NCBI GenBank assembly: GCA_025355005.1 | Contig: JANXLV010000081.1 | Coordinates: 1 to 41,334 of the forward strand | DNA: 41,334 nt | Direction of reading: 5' to 3' | Source of the DNA: Myxococcales bacterium | GTDB lineage: Bacteria > Myxococcota_A > Polyangia > Polyangiales > Polyangiaceae | Shown: positions 7,925 through 15,515 of the stretch, piece by piece | Position numbering within the stretch: position 1 is the stretch's first letter | Layout: each line of letters opens with the position of its first letter | Notes under the pieces: generated by a model | What the model was told of the DNA's origin: nothing | Seen by the model: only the letters and a program-made list of their open reading frames with translations | The model's database searches: none | Position numbers and translations under genes: made by a program

Positions 7925-8404
7925 ATGGCAAAGGCTCTTCATGCGGGGGGAGAAGTCGATGCGTGGTGCACCAAATGCAAGCTGGTGCTCAATCACCGCA
8001 TCATCGCGATGGTGGCCACGAAGCCCGTCCGGGTCGAGTGCTCCACTTGTAGCTCCCACCACAATTTCCGCGGCCATGCGCCCGGCGACAAGCCTGCTGC
8101 CGGCGGCAGCGCATCGTCCGGGACACGTCGCGTGACCGGCGGAGCTGGCCCTGCCTCCGCGCGCGGTCCCACGAAGGCGATACAGGCCGCGCTCGATCGC
8201 GAGCGCAGCTGGGAGAAGGCCGTGTCGGGACACACCGTCGGGGAGTTCAAGCCCTACCGCGTGTCCGCGATGTTCACCGAGGGAGAGCTCATCCGTCACT
8301 CGAAGTTCGGTGATGGCATCGTCACCCGCATCATCGACACGAAGAAGATCGAGATCCTCTTCAAGGACGACACGCGCACCCTCGCCCAGGGCCTCACGGA
8401 CTGA
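7925..8404 (+). CDS. Zinc-ribbon protein with UvrD/PcrA-tail-like C-terminal domain
   Basis: A 159-residue protein in two parts. The N-terminus has two CxxC pairs (CTKC near residue 15 and CSTC near residue 39) flanking a beta-hairpin, the layout of a zinc ribbon. After a Gly/Ser/Ala linker, the C-terminus (about 105-155) reads FTEGELIRHSKFGDGIVTRI then KKIEILFKDDTRTLAQGL. This strongly resembles the Tudor-like tail of UvrD/PcrA helicases (RHPKFGxGxV...), which binds RNA polymerase or nucleic acid. A role at DNA or RNA polymerase is therefore plausible but inferred. It follows the previous gene by 31 nt and ends 34 nt before the hydrolase start. Confidence 0.72.
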   Translation: MAKALHAGGEVDAWCTKCKLVLNHRIIAMVATKPVRVECSTCSSHHNFRGHAPGDKPAAGGSASSGTRRVTGGAGPASARGPTKAIQAALDRERSWEKAVSGHTVGEFKPYRVSAMFTEGELIRHSKFGDGIVTRIIDTKKIEILFKDDTRTLAQGLTD

Positions 8405-8438
8405 CGGCTCCATGCGCTGTTCAGCCGGGGAGGCGCTG

Positions 8439-11180
8439 ATGCAGTCCACTCGCCTGCGCAAGACTGCGCTCCTTACGTGCCTTCTGGCGCTCACGCTCTC
8501 TCCACGATCGGCCGCGGCCGCGGGCGATCCGTCGGAGATCGCGATCGCGCCTGGTGAGCACGGCGAGCTCGGCATCCTTATGCTGCAGGGTCCCTTCCAT
8601 GCGCAGAGCGCTCCGGTCGCGCCGCTGGCTTCCGGCACGTGGACGTCCGCGATGAACCGGATGGGCGTGGTGGACGTGGCACGCGGCAAGACCCGCACCG
8701 ACGCGGTGATGTTCGCGCGGCTCACGCTCGACGTGACGGTCGAGGCCGACTACGTGCTCATGCTCGGCACCGACGACGGCGTGAGCGTGCTCGCCGACGG
8801 CGCCCGCATCTACGAACGCGACGTGGCCCGTCCGCTCCGCGAGGACGACGATATGTTGCCGCTGCATCTCACGCGGGGCCGGCACGAGGTGACGCTGCGA
8901 CTCCATCAGCGGTCCGGGGCGTGGACGGTGAAGGTCCGCCTCACGGGCAGCGACCTTCGCGCGACTGGGGCCGTGGCGCTGGTGGTGCCTCGCGACGCAG
9001 TGACCGACTCGGACCTGCTCGCGCTGACCAGCGTGCAGTTCGATCGCGGGCTCGGACCGCAGGGCCTCTCCCCGCGGATCGTCGTGCAGTTTCCGGCTGG
9101 TTTTCCCCGCGATCTGGCGCTGCCGGTTCGTGCCACGCTCGTGAGCCCGGGCGGCACCGTCTTCACGCTGCCATGTGGCGAGGCGCGTGCGCAGAACGGC
9201 ATCGCGAGAGACTACGAGGTGAGCCTGCCGCCAGTAGCGCCGGCCGACGTTCCCCCTGGCGCACGGCTCTCACTCGTCGTGGGCTCCCGAACGCTGAGCC
9301 TCCCCGTCGCGGCGCCCGAAGGCGTCGTTCGCGCAGTGGCTCGCGCGCGCGCCGAGCTCTCGAAATCGCCACGGGAGAACGAGGATCCGGACCTGCGCCC
9401 CACGCTCCGCATGCTGGCGGAGCGGCTCGAGCGCTTCACGAACGACGGCGACACGGACTACCCCGCGCAGGGCGCCGAGGCCGCGGACCTGTCGCGTGTG
9501 CTCTCCGCGGTCCTTGCCGGCACCGACCCATGGAAGGAGCGCGTGGGACCGCACCGCCGCGCCTACCTGTCGACCTCGGATGGAACGCCTCAAGAGCTAG
9601 CGGTCTACGTGCCACCCGGCTACGACCCAAAGCGAAAGCTCCCGCTCGTGATCGCGCTGCACGGCCTGGATGGCTATCCGATGGCGATGCTGCGCTGGTT
9701 CTTCGGAAAGGACGAGACCGGAAAGGATCAGAGCTGGGAGGAGCGTCACGACACGCCGCTGCCCGCGCTCGGCGCCATCGTGATCGCGCCCAACGGGCAC
9801 GGCAACACGATGTACCGGGAGCAAGGTGAGGATGACGTGCTCGCCGCGCTCGCGTGGGCCAGACGGCACTACACCATCGACGATTCCGCGATCACCATCA
9901 CCGGTCCGTCGATGGGCGGGATGGGCGCGGCGGCGATCCCCCTTCGGCATCCCGACCTCTTCGCGGCGGCCGCGCCGCTGTGCGGCTATCACAGCTACTT
10001 CATCCGCCGCGACATCGGACCCGTCACGCGGCGACCGTGGGAGCAGTTCGTGGCGGAGGAGCGTTCAAACGCGCTCTGGGCGGAGAACGGCCGCAACCTC
10101 CCGCTCTACATCGTTCATGGGCAGCGCGATCTGCCGGTGGAGAACAGCCAGGTCCTGATCGATCGATACGAGGCGCTTCACTACTCCGTGGTGCACGAGC
10201 ACCCGGATCTGGGGCACAACGTCTGGCAGCAGAGCTACGAAGATCTGAAGCTCGGCAAGTGGCTCGTCGGAAAGCGCCGCCGCTTCGATCGCGACCACGT
10301 TGTGATGAAGACCACCAGCTCCCGCACCGGCGACGTGGGCTTCGTTCACGTCGACGCGCTCGCCGCGTACGGCGCGTGGGCCACCATCGACGCTCGTCGC
10401 ACCCACGCCGACGTCGTGGTGAAGACGACCAACCTGCGCGCGCTGCATTTCGATCGCGATCCGCCTCCCGATGGAGCGCCGCCCGCTGCCATCCGCATCA
10501 CGGTCGACGGTGCGGTGCTCGCGTTCGGGCCCGAGGAGCCGCTCGCGCTTCATCGCGTGGACGGCGCATGGGCGAAGGGGCCGCTCGAGCCAGGGCCGCC
10601 GACCAAGCACGGCCACGTGACCGGCCCGTTCCGCGACGTGTTCCGCGAGCCCGTGCTCTTCGTCTATGGTGCATCCGATCCCGAGGGCGCCGTCGCCAAC
10701 GAGACCGTGGCCCGCTACCACGCGCGCGGAAAGAACTACGTGTCGATGCGCTACCCCGTCATGAGCGACCGCGAGTTCCGCGATCGCGGCGAGCGCATCG
10801 ATCAGGATCGGCCGCTTTTTCTCGTGGGAAACGCGAAGGAGAACTCGCTCGTCCGTGAGCTGGAGGACGCGTTTCCGATCAAGGTCGCGGGAGACGCGAT
10901 CACCGTCGCTGGCAACGCGTTCCGCGGAGCGGAGATCGGAGCGGCGTTCATCCGCCCGAATCCACGGAACCCGGAGACCTACGTCGCGGTGATCGAGGCC
11001 GTGACTCCGCTCGGGACCATGCGCGCGATGTCGCTACCGGACATTCTCCCCGACTACGCGGTCTACGATCACGCCGTCGCGCCATCGCGAGGTCAGCTGA
11101 TCCTCGGCGCCGGCAACCTCGTCACGGGCGGCATGTTCGGGAGTGACTGGTCACTCAGCGCGAACGGCCGCGGCCCTTGA
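8439..11180 (+). CDS. Large secreted alpha/beta hydrolase (esterase/S9-peptidase-like)
   Basis: A 913-residue exported protein. ATG 8439 is chosen because GGGGAGG (8427-8433) lies 5 nt upstream and a clean signal peptide follows (LRKTALLTCLLALTLSPRSA). Residues 30-180 form a beta-rich region containing a PA14-like segment (YVLMLGTDDGVSVLADGARI). The hydrolase core begins near 380 (VPPGYDPKRKLPLVIALHG) with nucleophile Ser491 in GPSMGG, probable Asp564 in HGQRDLP and His593 in HPDLGHN. A further domain of about 300 residues follows, including PVLFVYGASDPEG. The core resembles polyhydroxybutyrate depolymerase and feruloyl esterase families; peptidase activity is also possible. Its last 26 nt overlap the convergent pseudouridine synthase gene. 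Confidence 0.82.
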   Translation: MQSTRLRKTALLTCLLALTLSPRSAAAAGDPSEIAIAPGEHGELGILMLQGPFHAQSAPVAPLASGTWTSAMNRMGVVDVARGKTRTDAVMFARLTLDVTVEADYVLMLGTDDGVSVLADGARIYERDVARPLREDDDMLPLHLTRGRHEVTLRLHQRSGAWTVKVRLTGSDLRATGAVALVVPRDAVTDSDLLALTSVQFDRGLGPQGLSPRIVVQFPAGFPRDLALPVRATLVSPGGTVFTLPCGEARAQNGIARDYEVSLPPVAPADVPPGARLSLVVGSRTLSLPVAAPEGVVRAVARARAELSKSPRENEDPDLRPTLRMLAERLERFTNDGDTDYPAQGAEAADLSRVLSAVLAGTDPWKERVGPHRRAYLSTSDGTPQELAVYVPPGYDPKRKLPLVIALHGLDGYPMAMLRWFFGKDETGKDQSWEERHDTPLPALGAIVIAPNGHGNTMYREQGEDDVLAALAWARRHYTIDDSAITITGPSMGGMGAAAIPLRHPDLFAAAAPLCGYHSYFIRRDIGPVTRRPWEQFVAEERSNALWAENGRNLPLYIVHGQRDLPVENSQVLIDRYEALHYSVVHEHPDLGHNVWQQSYEDLKLGKWLVGKRRRFDRDHVVMKTTSSRTGDVGFVHVDALAAYGAWATIDARRTHADVVVKTTNLRALHFDRDPPPDGAPPAAIRITVDGAVLAFGPEEPLALHRVDGAWAKGPLEPGPPTKHGHVTGPFRDVFREPVLFVYGASDPEGAVANETVARYHARGKNYVSMRYPVMSDREFRDRGERIDQDRPLFLVGNAKENSLVRELEDAFPIKVAGDAITVAGNAFRGAEIGAAFIRPNPRNPETYVAVIEAVTPLGTMRAMSLPDILPDYAVYDHAVAPSRGQLILGAGNLVTGGMFGSDWSLSANGRGP

Positions 11181-12330
11181 CGCGACTCGTGTCTTCCGTT
11201 GCGCCGATGCCGCCAGCAGTGCCGGTCGTGCGCGTGCGACCGTAGCGGCCACCACCAACGTCGGGACGGGCGCCCCCGCTCCCTGCCCCGCTCCCTCGGG
11301 TCGGGCCGCTGGCCTGGCCGGAGCTCCGCCCGCGTCCGATCGATCGCGCGTCGGCCTGGACGGTCGGGCCTGCGCCTCCGCGGCCGGCACCCCCGCCCCA
11401 GTCGTCCTTCACCTCGTAGCTGCGACGGCCAGGGCTTCCACCGCCGTACCGCGCGCCTTCCGTTCGATCACCGTGCTGCATGGGCGCAGTCTTGCCACGT
11501 GCGCTGCCTTTCGGGCGAGTAGTTCGGGGGCTTCGTCCCGTATTCACGCGCGCGTTTCCGAGCTGTTTCAGATCCTCGGTGCCCACGGGCAGCTTCCTCG
11601 GAACGCCGTACCGCTTGCGGAGATCCTGGAGCTCCTCGCGCGTGACGGCGCGCAGCGAGCCAGGCGCGAGTCCCTCGGTCGTGATTCCCGCGAACGATAT
11701 GCGAGAGAGCCGCATCACCGGGTAGCCCGTGGCCTCACCCATGCGGCGGATCTGCTGGTTCCGCCCTTCCGTGAGCGTGATGTAGAACCACGTCTTGTCG
11801 TCCTCGAAGCGGTCGAACTTCACGTCGGCGGGCTTTGTCTTGCCATCGGAGAGCGAGATGCCTTTGCGCCAGTTCTCCAGGTCCACGTCCAGCATGCGGC
11901 CGCTGACCTTCACGATGTACATCTTGGGCACGTCCGTACGCGGGTGCAGCAGCCCGTTCATGAACTCCCCATCGTTCGTGATGAGCAGCGCGCCGGAGGT
12001 GGCGAAGTCGAGCCGGCCCACCGGGAAGACGCGCGCCTTGATGTTCGGGAAGCGCGCGAGCGCCTCCTTCACGGACGGCCGGCCCTCGGGGTCCGACAGC
12101 GTGGACACCACGCCGCGGGGTTTGTGAAAGATGTAATATACAAGGTTTTCGGCGACGAGCCGCGTGCCGTCCACCTCGATGCGATCGTTCGCGGGGTCTG
12201 CCTTGGCGCCGAGCTCGGACACGACGTGCCCGTTCACGCGGACGCGCCCGCTCGTGATCATCTCTTCGGCGTGCCTGCGTGAGGCGATGCCCGCCCGCGC
12301 GAGGATCTTCTGGAGGCGTTCGCTCTTCAC
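11155..12330 (-). CDS. rluB: Ribosomal large-subunit pseudouridine synthase, RsuA/RluB family
   Basis: A 391-residue enzyme converting a uridine of 23S rRNA to pseudouridine. GTG 12330 is chosen because the protein then begins KSERLQKILARAGIASRR, as in RluB; an ATG at 12438 would overlap the upstream gene by 74 nt. An S4 RNA-binding domain covers 1-65. The catalytic motif is VGRLDFATSGALLITNDG with the nucleophilic Asp in GRLD, followed by YIVKVSG and GRNQQIRRMGEATGYPV. The catalytic fold ends near 245; a tail of about 140 residues rich in Gly, Arg, Ser and Thr follows, far longer than in E. coli RluB. It lies 34 nt downstream of the lipoprotein pair. Confidence 0.88.
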   Translation of the reverse strand: MKSERLQKILARAGIASRRHAEEMITSGRVRVNGHVVSELGAKADPANDRIEVDGTRLVAENLVYYIFHKPRGVVSTLSDPEGRPSVKEALARFPNIKARVFPVGRLDFATSGALLITNDGEFMNGLLHPRTDVPKMYIVKVSGRMLDVDLENWRKGISLSDGKTKPADVKFDRFEDDKTWFYITLTEGRNQQIRRMGEATGYPVMRLSRISFAGITTEGLAPGSLRAVTREELQDLRKRYGVPRKLPVGTEDLKQLGNARVNTGRSPRTTRPKGSARGKTAPMQHGDRTEGARYGGGSPGRRSYEVKDDWGGGAGRGGAGPTVQADARSIGRGRSSGQASGPTRGSGAGSGGARPDVGGGRYGRTRTTGTAGGIGATEDTSRVKGRGRSR

Positions 12331-12364
12331 GGGTTTTCTCGGTTGGGCAAAGCTATGCCGCTGG

Positions 12365-13141
12365 CTACTTCTTGGGCTTCTTCGCGCCTGCGTCGGCCGG
12401 TGCGCCGGCATCGACAGGGGCAGCCGCGACGCCCGCATCCATCGCAGCGAGGGCCTTCTTCTCGTCCTGCTCCTGCGCGTACTTCATGGCCTCGTCGCGG
12501 TCCCAGCGATCGACGTGACCGTCGAACGTGTCGTCCACACCGACGCGCTCGAGGTGACCCTTCGTGTAGATCTCCCAGACGTCGGCCTTGCCGTCGAAGT
12601 TGCGGTCGCGGCGGATGCGATTCAGCTGACCGTCGAGATAGAACTTCCACACGTCGGGGTTGCCGTCGTGGTTGGTGTCGAGGTCCTCCTCCGCGATGCG
12701 TCCATCGACGAACGTGAGCCACACGTCGCTCTTGCCGTCGTAGTCGCGATCCGACTCTTCCTTGACGGCTTCGCCCTTGGCGTTGAACGTACGGATGACG
12801 TCCTTGATGCCGTCCAGGTTGGTGTCGATCTCACGACAGACGAGCGTCTTGTGGCGGGAGTCGCCCTCGCCCTCCATGCGATAGACGCGGCGTACGTTCG
12901 GCTTCAGCGCGCCCGGTCCTGCGGTCTCCGCGATCTCGAGCTCCGGCTTGCCTCGCCAGTCGCAGCGTGAGCGATCGTCTGCCGGCCACTTGCTCGGATC
13001 GTGTGACCCGCCGGGTGTAACCGCGGTGGTGCCGGTGCCGATGGGCGCGCGCTCCTTGTTGCCGCCGCCGCACGCGACGACCAGACCGAGGCCAACGGGG
13101 ACGATCGACCATGCGATGAATGATGCGAGAGAGCGCTTCAT
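12365..13141 (-). CDS. Lipoprotein with Asp-rich calcium-binding-like repeats (A)
   Basis: A 258-residue probable lipoprotein: signal helix then lipobox VVAC with Cys24 and a GGG spacer. The central part contains at least five loops of the form D-x-[ND]-x-D-G-x-x-D-V/R (DTNLDGIKDV, DRDYDGKSDVW, DTNHDGNPDVW, DRNFDGKADVW, DDTFDGHVDRW), each preceded by a short strand, about 22 residues apart. Such loops resemble thrombospondin-3/EF-hand-like calcium sites. The C-terminus is Ala/Asp/Lys rich (PADAGAKKPKK). Its ATG overlaps the stop of the upstream paralogue as ATGA, implying coupled translation. Function is unknown; surface calcium binding or structural roles are inferred. Confidence 0.82.
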   Translation of the reverse strand: MKRSLASFIAWSIVPVGLGLVVACGGGNKERAPIGTGTTAVTPGGSHDPSKWPADDRSRCDWRGKPELEIAETAGPGALKPNVRRVYRMEGEGDSRHKTLVCREIDTNLDGIKDVIRTFNAKGEAVKEESDRDYDGKSDVWLTFVDGRIAEEDLDTNHDGNPDVWKFYLDGQLNRIRRDRNFDGKADVWEIYTKGHLERVGVDDTFDGHVDRWDRDEAMKYAQEQDEKKALAAMDAGVAAAPVDAGAPADAGAKKPKK

Positions 13142-13926
13142 TTCTTGCCTTTCTTCGGCTTCGCGCCTGCGTCAGCCGACGCGCCCGCGTCGGCCGGGCC
13201 TGTGGTCACGTCTGCAACGGGCGGGGGGGGTGGAGGTGGAGGAGGAGGCGGAAACCCACCATCGGCGGCGCCGGCGGCCAGAGGCATCGGCGCGCCACCT
13301 TCCTTTCCGTTGTCGCCCATGACGACAGTGGACTCCGGATCCGGAAGGCCATCGCCGTTGCGGTCCAACGCGATGGTGACCTTGTCACCCTCGTACGTCC
13401 ACCACTGGTCGATGCGTCCGTCGTTGGTCGAGTCGCGCTCGCGCTTCACGATCTTCCCTGTCGCCGGGTCGAATGTGTCCCACGTGTCCAGGCGACCTTG
13501 GTTCGTCGTATCGAGCTCACGGCTCACCAGCTTGCCGTTCTCGTAGTGCTCGATCAGGTTGGCGACGGCGTTGTCGTCGAAGTCGACCTCGCGGCGGCGA
13601 ATCTGCCCCGTCTTGTCGAAGTACTCGAACATGTCGGGCTTGCCGTCGTGGTTCATGTCGGACACGCGGCAGATCTCGACGTTGCCATCGTAGACGCGCC
13701 GGATGTCGGGCTTGCCGTCGCCGTTCGTGTCGAGGCTCTCGATGCGCTTGCCGCCTTCGTTGCAGGACTCGTGGTCGATCGACTCCGAGCGAACCTGGCT
13801 TGGCCCACTTGCATTTGCGGCAGTGCTCGCCCCCGCAGCGGCCTTCTCGCCGCCGCAGCCGAACCCTGCCAGAACGCCTGCGGTCAGAAGCCCCGCGGCC
13901 ACGCTCGCCCAAATCATCCGTCGCAT
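13138..13926 (-). CDS. Lipoprotein with Asp-rich calcium-binding-like repeats (B)
   Basis: A 262-residue paralogue of the following gene. ATG 13926 is chosen because it opens a signal helix (IWASVAAGLLTAGVLAGFGC) with a lipobox-like Cys; longer starts give non-signal sequence. Repeats of the same family occur (DTNGDGKPDI, DMNHDGKPDMF, DTTNQGRLDTW, DSTNDGRIDQW, DRNGDGLPD), several degenerate. A run of 11 prolines lies near residue 235, and the C-terminus PADAGASADAGAKPKKGKK mirrors that of the paralogue. First gene of a minus-strand unit B-A-rluB. The Pro run is encoded by a G-rich tract (13217-13250) that includes eight consecutive G. Confidence 0.82.
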   Translation of the reverse strand: MRRMIWASVAAGLLTAGVLAGFGCGGEKAAAGASTAANASGPSQVRSESIDHESCNEGGKRIESLDTNGDGKPDIRRVYDGNVEICRVSDMNHDGKPDMFEYFDKTGQIRRREVDFDDNAVANLIEHYENGKLVSRELDTTNQGRLDTWDTFDPATGKIVKRERDSTNDGRIDQWWTYEGDKVTIALDRNGDGLPDPESTVVMGDNGKEGGAPMPLAAGAADGGFPPPPPPPPPPPVADVTTGPADAGASADAGAKPKKGKK

Positions 13927-14163
13927 GCATGCCCCTGTACGTGAACGCGCCCGTACCCCGTTGGGTACAAAAGCCTCGGCCGCACAATAGACAGCCTGGT
14001 GCGTCAGAGGCAAGCCTCCCGAGCCCATCCAACCGATCTTGTGGACGGTTGCTCCAATCCCCCCAGGGATACTCCGAGCCAAAACAAAGCCTTAGGGCTC
14101 GCCTTGGGGAAACTTGTTGAAAGATTAGGGAGGATTTCAGCTTAACTCAATAATATCAAGAGA

Positions 14164-14219
14164 TTGACAATATCGATGGGTCCAATACGGGTACGGCTTG
14201 ACCGTCACGTATGGTCAAG
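14164..14219 (+). repeat. Two TTGAC-N10-GGTC elements, candidate operator
   Basis: TTGAC-N10-GGTC occurs at 14164-14182 and again at 14198-14216, exactly 34 bp apart. The second copy also forms an inverted repeat, CTTGACC-N9-GGTCAAG (14197-14219). A further ATGGTC sits 21 bp after the ATGGTC of copy two. Ribbon-helix-helix repressors typically bind such paired short repeats near their own start, so this is a candidate autoregulatory operator. Confidence 0.5.
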
Positions 14220-14233
14220 TAGTGTATATCCAT

Positions 14234-14252
14234 GGTCGGCCCTATTCCGACC
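14234..14252 (+). promoter_or_regulatory. Inverted repeat just upstream of the ribbon-helix-helix start
   Basis: GGTCGG-N7-CCGACC is a perfect 6-bp inverted repeat ending 16 nt before ATG 14269. It reuses the GGTC/GACC core of the upstream elements. It could be a third operator half-site pair or a 5' leader hairpin that limits ribosome access. Confidence 0.4.
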
Positions 14253-14268
14253 CCATCGACCTCCCAAA

Positions 14269-14589
14269 ATGCGCAAGAAGATCTCCACCACCATCTACGT
14301 GACGCCGGAGCAGGCCGACAAGCTGAAGCTCCTGCACGATCGTACCAAGGTGCCCGTGGCAGTCTACATCCGCGAGGGCATCGATCTGGTCCTTCGCCAC
14401 TACGCGCACCTGCTGCCTGGCCAGCTGCCGCTCGTGGACTCCGCCCTCGACGTGTCTGCACTCGCCGGCTCCACCAAAACACGCGAGCGGCCGAGCACGG
14501 CCTCGCTTCAGGCCGCAGCGCCCGTCAACAACGGCAACAACGGCAACAACGTGACCGACGACGAACCGAAGGCCGCAAAGCAGCGCTGA
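14269..14589 (+). CDS. Ribbon-helix-helix DNA-binding protein
   Basis: A 106-residue regulator. ATG 14269 gives MRKKISTTIYVTPEQADKLK, where ISTTIYVT is the DNA-contacting ribbon and the two following helices (PEQADKLKLLHDRTKV and VAVYIREGIDLVLRHY) complete the CopG/MetJ/Arc fold in residues 3-45. The remainder is a flexible tail with NNGNNGNN and a basic end. These proteins act as dimers that bind tandem short operators; the duplicated elements upstream are its natural candidate target. No toxin gene follows, so an antitoxin role is not supported. It ends in front of a hairpin shared with the convergent pilin-like gene. Confidence 0.85.
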   Translation: MRKKISTTIYVTPEQADKLKLLHDRTKVPVAVYIREGIDLVLRHYAHLLPGQLPLVDSALDVSALAGSTKTRERPSTASLQAAAPVNNGNNGNNVTDDEPKAAKQR

Positions 14590-14602
14590 GGCTCGGGCTC
14601 GG

Positions 14603-14640
14603 GAAGTCTCCTGAAGTCTCTCCTGAAGTCTCCTGAAGCC
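14603..14640 (+). repeat. Short tandem TCTCCTGAAG repeats
   Basis: Three near-perfect copies of a CTCCTGAAGT-like unit follow the ribbon-helix-helix stop (14605-14640), and a related CCTGAAGT lies in the loop of the adjacent hairpin. It looks like local slippage duplication; no function is apparent. Confidence 0.5.
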
Positions 14641-14665
14641 AGGAGCCTGAAGTCAGGGCTCCTGG
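14639..14665. terminator. Hairpin between convergent ribbon-helix-helix and pilin-like genes
   Basis: CCAGGAGCC-N9-GGCTCCTGG is a perfect 9-bp stem with a 9-nt loop. The right arm encodes the last residues (QEP) of the minus-strand pilin-like protein and its stop lies in the loop. No T-run follows on either strand, so it is a likely but unproven bidirectional terminator. Confidence 0.5.
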
Positions 14666-15189
14666 ACGATGATCTCTTTCGACAGCGACGACGTGAGCAG
14701 CTTGATGAGGCCCGCGCCGGGATCGCCTTCAGAGTACGCCCAGTAGCCAGCGCCGACTGTGCCCGCCGGCGCATTCGCGACGATCTTGATGCCCGACACC
14801 TGCGGAGAGTCCGTGAAGGTGCCGCCGAACACGCCAGCCTCGGTCGCATAGCCGAACATGACGGGCCCATCCGGGTTCACCGTGAGCATGCTCCACTTGT
14901 TCGTGGTCGACCCTGCGCAGGCGGGATCCCAGCCCCACTTCTTGCCGGTGACTCCGGTCGACGGGCACAGCGTGCTGCCATCGCCGATGTCCGCATACGA
15001 ACCGGTCTCTGCTTTGTATGCTTCCTGCGCGAGTCGGATCGAGCCGAGGACCTGTCGAGGCTCCGCCCCCTTCGAAGAGGCGATGATGGCTCGGTAGCCG
15101 AACAGCGCGACGACCGCGAGGATGCCAACGATCGCGACGACGATCATGAGCTCGACAAGGGTGAAACCGGAGTTGCGCGAAGTCCGCAT
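14653..15189 (-). CDS. Type IV pilin-like protein (minor pilin or pseudopilin)
   Basis: A 178-residue prepilin. ATG 15189 gives a class III signal MRTSRNSG|FTLVELMIVVAI with cleavage after Gly8 and the conserved Glu at mature position 5; AGGGGAA about 10 nt upstream is a fair ribosome site. The long hydrophobic helix continues to VVALFGYRAI. The globular part contains two cysteines (SSLCPSTG-type and PACAGS) and several Gly-rich strands. PilD-type peptidase would process it and it would join a pilus or type II secretion pseudopilus. It is divergent from the pilA-like gene 440 nt away. Whether it is a minor pilin, second major pilin or GspG-like protein is not decided. Confidence 0.85.
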   Translation of the reverse strand: MRTSRNSGFTLVELMIVVAIVGILAVVALFGYRAIIASSKGAEPRQVLGSIRLAQEAYKAETGSYADIGDGSTLCPSTGVTGKKWGWDPACAGSTTNKWSMLTVNPDGPVMFGYATEAGVFGGTFTDSPQVSGIKIVANAPAGTVGAGYWAYSEGDPGAGLIKLLTSSLSKEIIVQEP

Positions 15190-15231
15190 TTTGAATCTGT
15201 TCCCCTGAGGCCTGCGTGTGAGCGGGCACTG

Positions 15232-15248
15232 ACGCACGACACGTACCA
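15232..15248 (-). promoter_or_regulatory. Candidate sigma-54 promoter for the minus-strand pilin-like gene
   Basis: Read on the minus strand, TGGTACG-TGTC-GTGCG matches the sigma-54 pattern TGGCACG-N4-TTGCW with one change in the -24 block. The essential GG-N10-GC spacing is exact. The predicted transcript start would lie about 33 nt before ATG 15189. Confidence 0.45.
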
Positions 15249-15515
15249 CCAGCGTCATCCACGTTGAGTAAAGCAGACGTGTTCTACCCAGGTACCAATT
15301 TCCTGCGATGCGACGGCGATTCGTGGGTGCCCATGCGCCATGCCCCACCAAGGAGGGCGACCTTTCCAGGCCACATGTCGCGCGCGAACACTCCGTGTGC
15401 TTCAAGGTGCGCTGACAATTCACGGCGGGGTCAGTGACAAACTTCGTCCGAGGCTTCGATAGATGCGACAGTGTGCGCGTCACGTTCCGCCACGGATTTC
15501 CTGGAGACAAGCGCA

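Larger units (their letters stand above)
13927..14268. promoter_or_regulatory. AT-rich divergent control region
   Basis: A 342-nt gap between the minus-strand lipoprotein unit and the plus-strand ribbon-helix-helix gene. The part 14101-14230 is clearly richer in A/T than its surroundings. It holds a perfect TTGACA (14164-14169), a second TTGAC (14198-14202) and several GGTC/GACC elements listed separately. No convincing -10 partner for TTGACA at the right distance was found. No gene is seen in it. Confidence 0.5.

Noticed and set aside
12331..12438. ATG 12438 as the start of the pseudouridine synthase
   Set aside because: It would overlap the upstream lipoprotein gene by 74 nt and add 36 Arg/Ser/Pro-rich residues; GTG 12330 starts just before the S4 domain.
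14269..14589. RHH protein as antitoxin of a toxin-antitoxin pair
   Set aside because: No small toxin-like frame follows; the next gene is a convergent pilin.
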